NCBI GenBank assembly: GCA_030044485.1
Contig: JASHVQ010000066.1
Span: 1-7,452, forward strand
From: Methylovirgula sp.
GTDB taxonomy: Bacteria; Pseudomonadota; Alphaproteobacteria; Rhizobiales; Beijerinckiaceae
DNA: 7,452 nt
Direction: 5' to 3'
Below are positions 5,491-7,452 of this stretch, piece by piece. The stretch's first letter is position 1; the number at the start of each line of letters is the position of its first letter. The translations under genes and the position numbers were made by a program. The notes under the pieces are model-generated. The model was not told the origin of the DNA. It did no database searches and was given only the letters and a program-made list of their open reading frames with translations.

Positions 5491-6669
5491 CTAATCGCCC
5501 CGCGAAGCGCCGAGATCGGAGAGCTCCGCGAAAAGCTGCCGCGACTTGCCCGAGGCGGCATGCCGCTCGCGCCGGATCTCGACGCCGACGCTCCCCTCGA
5601 TGACATCGAGCTTTTCGACGCGGATGGTGACGCAATCCACGTCGCGATGCGCGAGCAGCGCATCGGCGATCCTTTCGGCCAAAGTCTCGACGAGATCGAT
5701 ATGGCCGCGCGCGAGGATCAGCCGGATCGCATCGATGACGAGATCGTAGGAGAAGACGTCGCGCATGTCCTCGGCGTGGCGGCTGGCGTTGCGAAGCTCG
5801 ACGTCGACGTTGAAGCGCACGCGCTGCGTCCGGTTGCGCTCGAAATCATAGGCGCCGATCGAAACGGGAAGAACGAGATCGCGGACGAAGACCTTGTCGC
5901 CTTCCTTCTTGCGCTCGGCGTCGAGCGCATAGCCGCGCGCCGAGAGAAAGCGCCAATCGACCTGCGGCTCCTCGCTGAATTCACGCAGGCGCGTTTCGCG
6001 GGGGATGAGATCGCGCACCAGCTTGACCTGCATCGCATCGATCTGCTTCGTCCTTTTGTGCCCCGCGCAGAGCGCGCCGCGAAAGCCAAGAACGTCGGGC
6101 GCAAGCGGCAGGAGCCGAGAAATGTCGGGCGGCTCGAGCGATCCGGCGAGCCCGGCCATCAATTTCGCCGCGTGGCAGAGATCCACGAATCTTTCGAGGC
6201 CGGCAATATCGACGTGGTCGAGGAGCCGCGAGCTATCTTTGCGCGCCGTATCCAGCATGGCGCCCTTGAAACCCGCCGCGGAAAGTTGCGGCAGCAGCGA
6301 GAAATCATGCGGCAGATCGGCAAAGAGAACGGCGACGAGATTGGTCTTTGGGGCGAGCGGCCGCAGGGAATCGAGGGCGGCCTGCGCCGTCGCCAGCTCG
6401 AAAAATCCGATCTTCAGGTAATCGACGCCTAAGTCCATGAGCTTCTCGGCCGCGGCGACGAGCGAAGCAGGGGCCAGATCCGGCTTGCCGACGACGGCGC
6501 TGACCGGTCGGCGCGCGCCGATCGCAGAAAGGGCGGCGCGAACAATTGCGTCGTCAAGCGCGCCGAGCGGCGCCTGCGCCGGGTCCTTGAGGTCGACGAT
6601 ATCCGCGCCCTCGACAAGCGCGACTCCGGCTTCCTTTGCGTTCGCCACGCTGGCGAGCATCAGCGTCAT
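5491..6669 (-). CDS. mfnB: Fusion: 4-(hydroxymethyl)-2-furancarboxaldehyde-phosphate synthase (MfnB) with C-terminal dihydroneopterin aldolase (FolB) domain
   Basis: A 392-residue two-domain protein. Residues 1-235 are MfnB (DUF556), which turns two glyceraldehyde-3-phosphates into the furan phosphate precursor of methanofuran. The active-site lysines are visible: Lys28 in DIVDLKDP, Lys86 in YLKIGF, and Asp140/Lys144 in MLDTARKD, with the spacing of the archaeal enzyme (Lys27, Lys85, Asp151/Lys155). Residues about 242-370 are a FolB-type domain that keeps the family catalytic set: Glu277 in YDFERNRTQ, Tyr308 in VFSYD, Glu328 in LVETLAERIA and Lys353 in VRVEKLDV. It should cleave (or epimerise) dihydroneopterin to 6-hydroxymethyl-dihydropterin, the pterin precursor of H4MPT and folate. 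One polypeptide thus serves both cofactors. ATG 6669 is chosen because MTLMLASV is the MfnB N-terminus; in-frame upstream sequence to 6759 is not conserved-looking and has no RBS. It is the first gene of the four-gene block, with a TATAAT promoter about 90 bases upstream. Confidence 0.93.
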   Translation of the reverse strand: MTLMLASVANAKEAGVALVEGADIVDLKDPAQAPLGALDDAIVRAALSAIGARRPVSAVVGKPDLAPASLVAAAEKLMDLGVDYLKIGFFELATAQAALDSLRPLAPKTNLVAVLFADLPHDFSLLPQLSAAGFKGAMLDTARKDSSRLLDHVDIAGLERFVDLCHAAKLMAGLAGSLEPPDISRLLPLAPDVLGFRGALCAGHKRTKQIDAMQVKLVRDLIPRETRLREFSEEPQVDWRFLSARGYALDAERKKEGDKVFVRDLVLPVSIGAYDFERNRTQRVRFNVDVELRNASRHAEDMRDVFSYDLVIDAIRLILARGHIDLVETLAERIADALLAHRDVDCVTIRVEKLDVIEGSVGVEIRRERHAASGKSRQLFAELSDLGASRGD

Positions 6670-6758
6670 TGGCCACCGTCGAAACGGAAAATGGCGGGCA
6701 GGGCGATCGGCGGGCGCACGTTTAGACGACGTCCATGAACGAGGGATAATGGGCCGCA

Positions 6759-6786
6759 ATTATAAGGGACGGCCCCCAAAGGGCAA
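6759..6786 (-). promoter_or_regulatory. Candidate sigma70 promoter of the mfnB-folB operon
   Basis: On the minus strand TTGCCC (6786-6781) is followed after 16 bases by a perfect TATAAT (6764-6759). It lies in the 140-base gap between the CXXCW gene and mfnB-folB. Transcription would start near 6752 and leave a leader of about 80 bases. A consensus -10 box is unusual in DNA this GC-rich, which makes chance less likely, though the -35 box is only a partial match. Confidence 0.5.
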
Positions 6787-6809
6787 TCAATGGCGGCGCG
6801 GCTAAGCGC

Positions 6810-7376
6810 TCAAGGCCGCGGAAAGGGCGGCTGTTCTTGGAGGGGGTAACCGGCTTCCGACCAGCCTTCGGTTCCATCGGAGTACCAGAGGACATGCGTA
6901 TAGCCCATGCTCTTGGCGCGCTTGGCGGCGTTCCAGGACATCCAGCAGTGCCGCAGGCAATAGAAGACCAAGGTCTTCGCCTTGTCGCCGCCCGTCGCCT
7001 GCGCGAGGCCGCGACGGAAATAGTCCTGGGTTATGGGCGCGAGCGCGCCATAGCCCGTGTCCGGCAGCCAAATGCTGCCTGGAATGTCGAAGCGCGGCTT
7101 GTCGCGCCAGAGCGTGCCGGGCGCGAGATTGGCGGGCTTTGGCGCCTGCGGCAGCGTATCGACAAAGATGGCGGCCCTTCTCGCCCAAAGATCATGCGCC
7201 TGCGTCACAGTAAGCGCCGGCGCGCCGTCAAGCGTCGCCGGCGTCGGCGCCTTGTAATCGGAAATGCGATAGCCGGCGATTTCCGCAACCGCGGCATCTG
7301 TCGCGCGCACCGCCGATGAAGCGGTCAGCCCGAGGCCCAGGGCGACGGCCAAAATATGCAACGCGGCAAGACGCAT
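6810..7376 (-). CDS. Secreted rhodanese-like protein, PQQ-dependent catabolism-associated CXXCW motif family
   Basis: A 188-residue exported protein. Residues 1-25 form a signal peptide: MR, then a hydrophobic run LAALHILAVALGLGLTA, with likely cleavage after the small residues near 22-26. No lipobox is seen. The mature part is rhodanese-like, with VFYCLRHCWMSWNAAKRA at 137-154 carrying the CXXCW motif (Cys140-Trp145); Cys140 is at the rhodanese active-site loop position. The GY(T/S)HVLWYSDGTEGWSEAGYPL block at 158-179 is also typical. The family is named for its co-occurrence with PQQ-dependent alcohol dehydrogenases, and a periplasmic role in their maturation or in redox/thiol chemistry is assumed, not proven. 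ATG 7376 is chosen because it starts the signal peptide; an in-frame TTG at 7436 would put 20 non-signal residues in front. It is on the same strand as the mfnB block but 140 bases upstream of it, with a separate promoter between. Confidence 0.88.
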   Translation of the reverse strand: MRLAALHILAVALGLGLTASSAVRATDAAVAEIAGYRISDYKAPTPATLDGAPALTVTQAHDLWARRAAIFVDTLPQAPKPANLAPGTLWRDKPRFDIPGSIWLPDTGYGALAPITQDYFRRGLAQATGGDKAKTLVFYCLRHCWMSWNAAKRAKSMGYTHVLWYSDGTEGWSEAGYPLQEQPPFPRP

Positions 7377-7452
7377 GAAAATCCGGGGCTTTGGCGGAAC
7401 GGTGCCGATACATACATGATCCAAGAGTGCGATCAACCCAACGGCCGCATTG

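Noticed and set aside
4747..6432. 561-codon open frame on the plus strand opposite mfnB-folB and the MfnE-like gene
   Set aside because: It is antisense to well-supported genes, has low-complexity Arg/Ala/Gly/Glu-rich composition and no recognisable domain. Long antisense frames of this kind are common in GC-rich DNA.
6749..6805. 18-codon plus-strand frame (MGRNYKGRPPKGNQWRRG) with GAGGG just upstream and an AT-hook-like GRPPKG
   Set aside because: The RBS spacing is only three bases, the product is tiny, and it lies across the TATAAT promoter on the other strand. Without conservation data it is more likely chance.
7413..7436. Possible promoter for the CXXCW gene (TTGATC, 16 bases, TATGTA on the minus strand)
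   Set aside because: The -10 hexamer matches the consensus at only three positions, too weak to list as a feature.

Overview
The window is high-GC DNA packed with genes for the archaeal-type C1 carriers tetrahydromethanopterin (H4MPT) and methanofuran/methylofuran. It carries formaldehyde-activating enzyme (Fae), a 4-HFC-P synthase (MfnB) fused to a dihydroneopterin aldolase domain, MfnE-like and MfnF-like proteins, and three companion families (HisA-like, DUF447, dihydropteroate-synthase-like) that are known to travel with H4MPT genes. A PQQ-dependent-catabolism CXXCW protein sits at the right edge. This gene set, with Fae and bacterial-style FolB, points to a methylotrophic or methanotrophic alphaproteobacterium (Methylobacterium, Methylocystis or Beijerinckiaceae type). 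That assignment is inferred from gene content, not from a database match.

Layout from left to right. At 1-198 (+) is the C-terminal end of a CitG/MdcB-like triphosphoribosyl-dephospho-CoA synthase homologue. At 367-876 (+) is fae, with a strong Shine-Dalgarno and a hairpin-plus-T-tract terminator. At 896-1645 (-) is a HisA-like TIM-barrel gene convergent with fae; its 3' coding end contains the fae terminator. At 1715-2749 (+) is an MfnF-like ASKHA/hydantoinase-fold gene, divergent from the HisA-like gene across a short region with two inverted repeats. From 2794 to 6669 (-) lies a four-gene block, transcribed in the order mfnB-folB fusion, amino-acid-kinase-fold mfnE-like, DHPS-like, DUF447. 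A perfect TATAAT box precedes it. At 6810-7376 (-) is a secreted rhodanese-like CXXCW protein.

How the genes work together. MfnB makes the furan ring precursor; the MfnE-like kinase would activate the aminomethylfuran phosphate to a diphosphate; the MfnF-like protein would couple it to the tyrosine/tyramine-glutamate part of the cofactor. The FolB domain and the DHPS-like protein belong to the pterin side. Fae uses the finished H4MPT to capture formaldehyde produced by PQQ-dependent alcohol oxidation, which is the setting suggested by the CXXCW protein. The roles of the HisA-like, DUF447 and CitG-like proteins are not established. They are the best candidates here for missing steps of cofactor assembly.

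The window shows no tRNA, rRNA, CRISPR array, insertion sequence or other sign of a mobile element. It reads as a core metabolic island. No stretch longer than 300 bases is without a gene.
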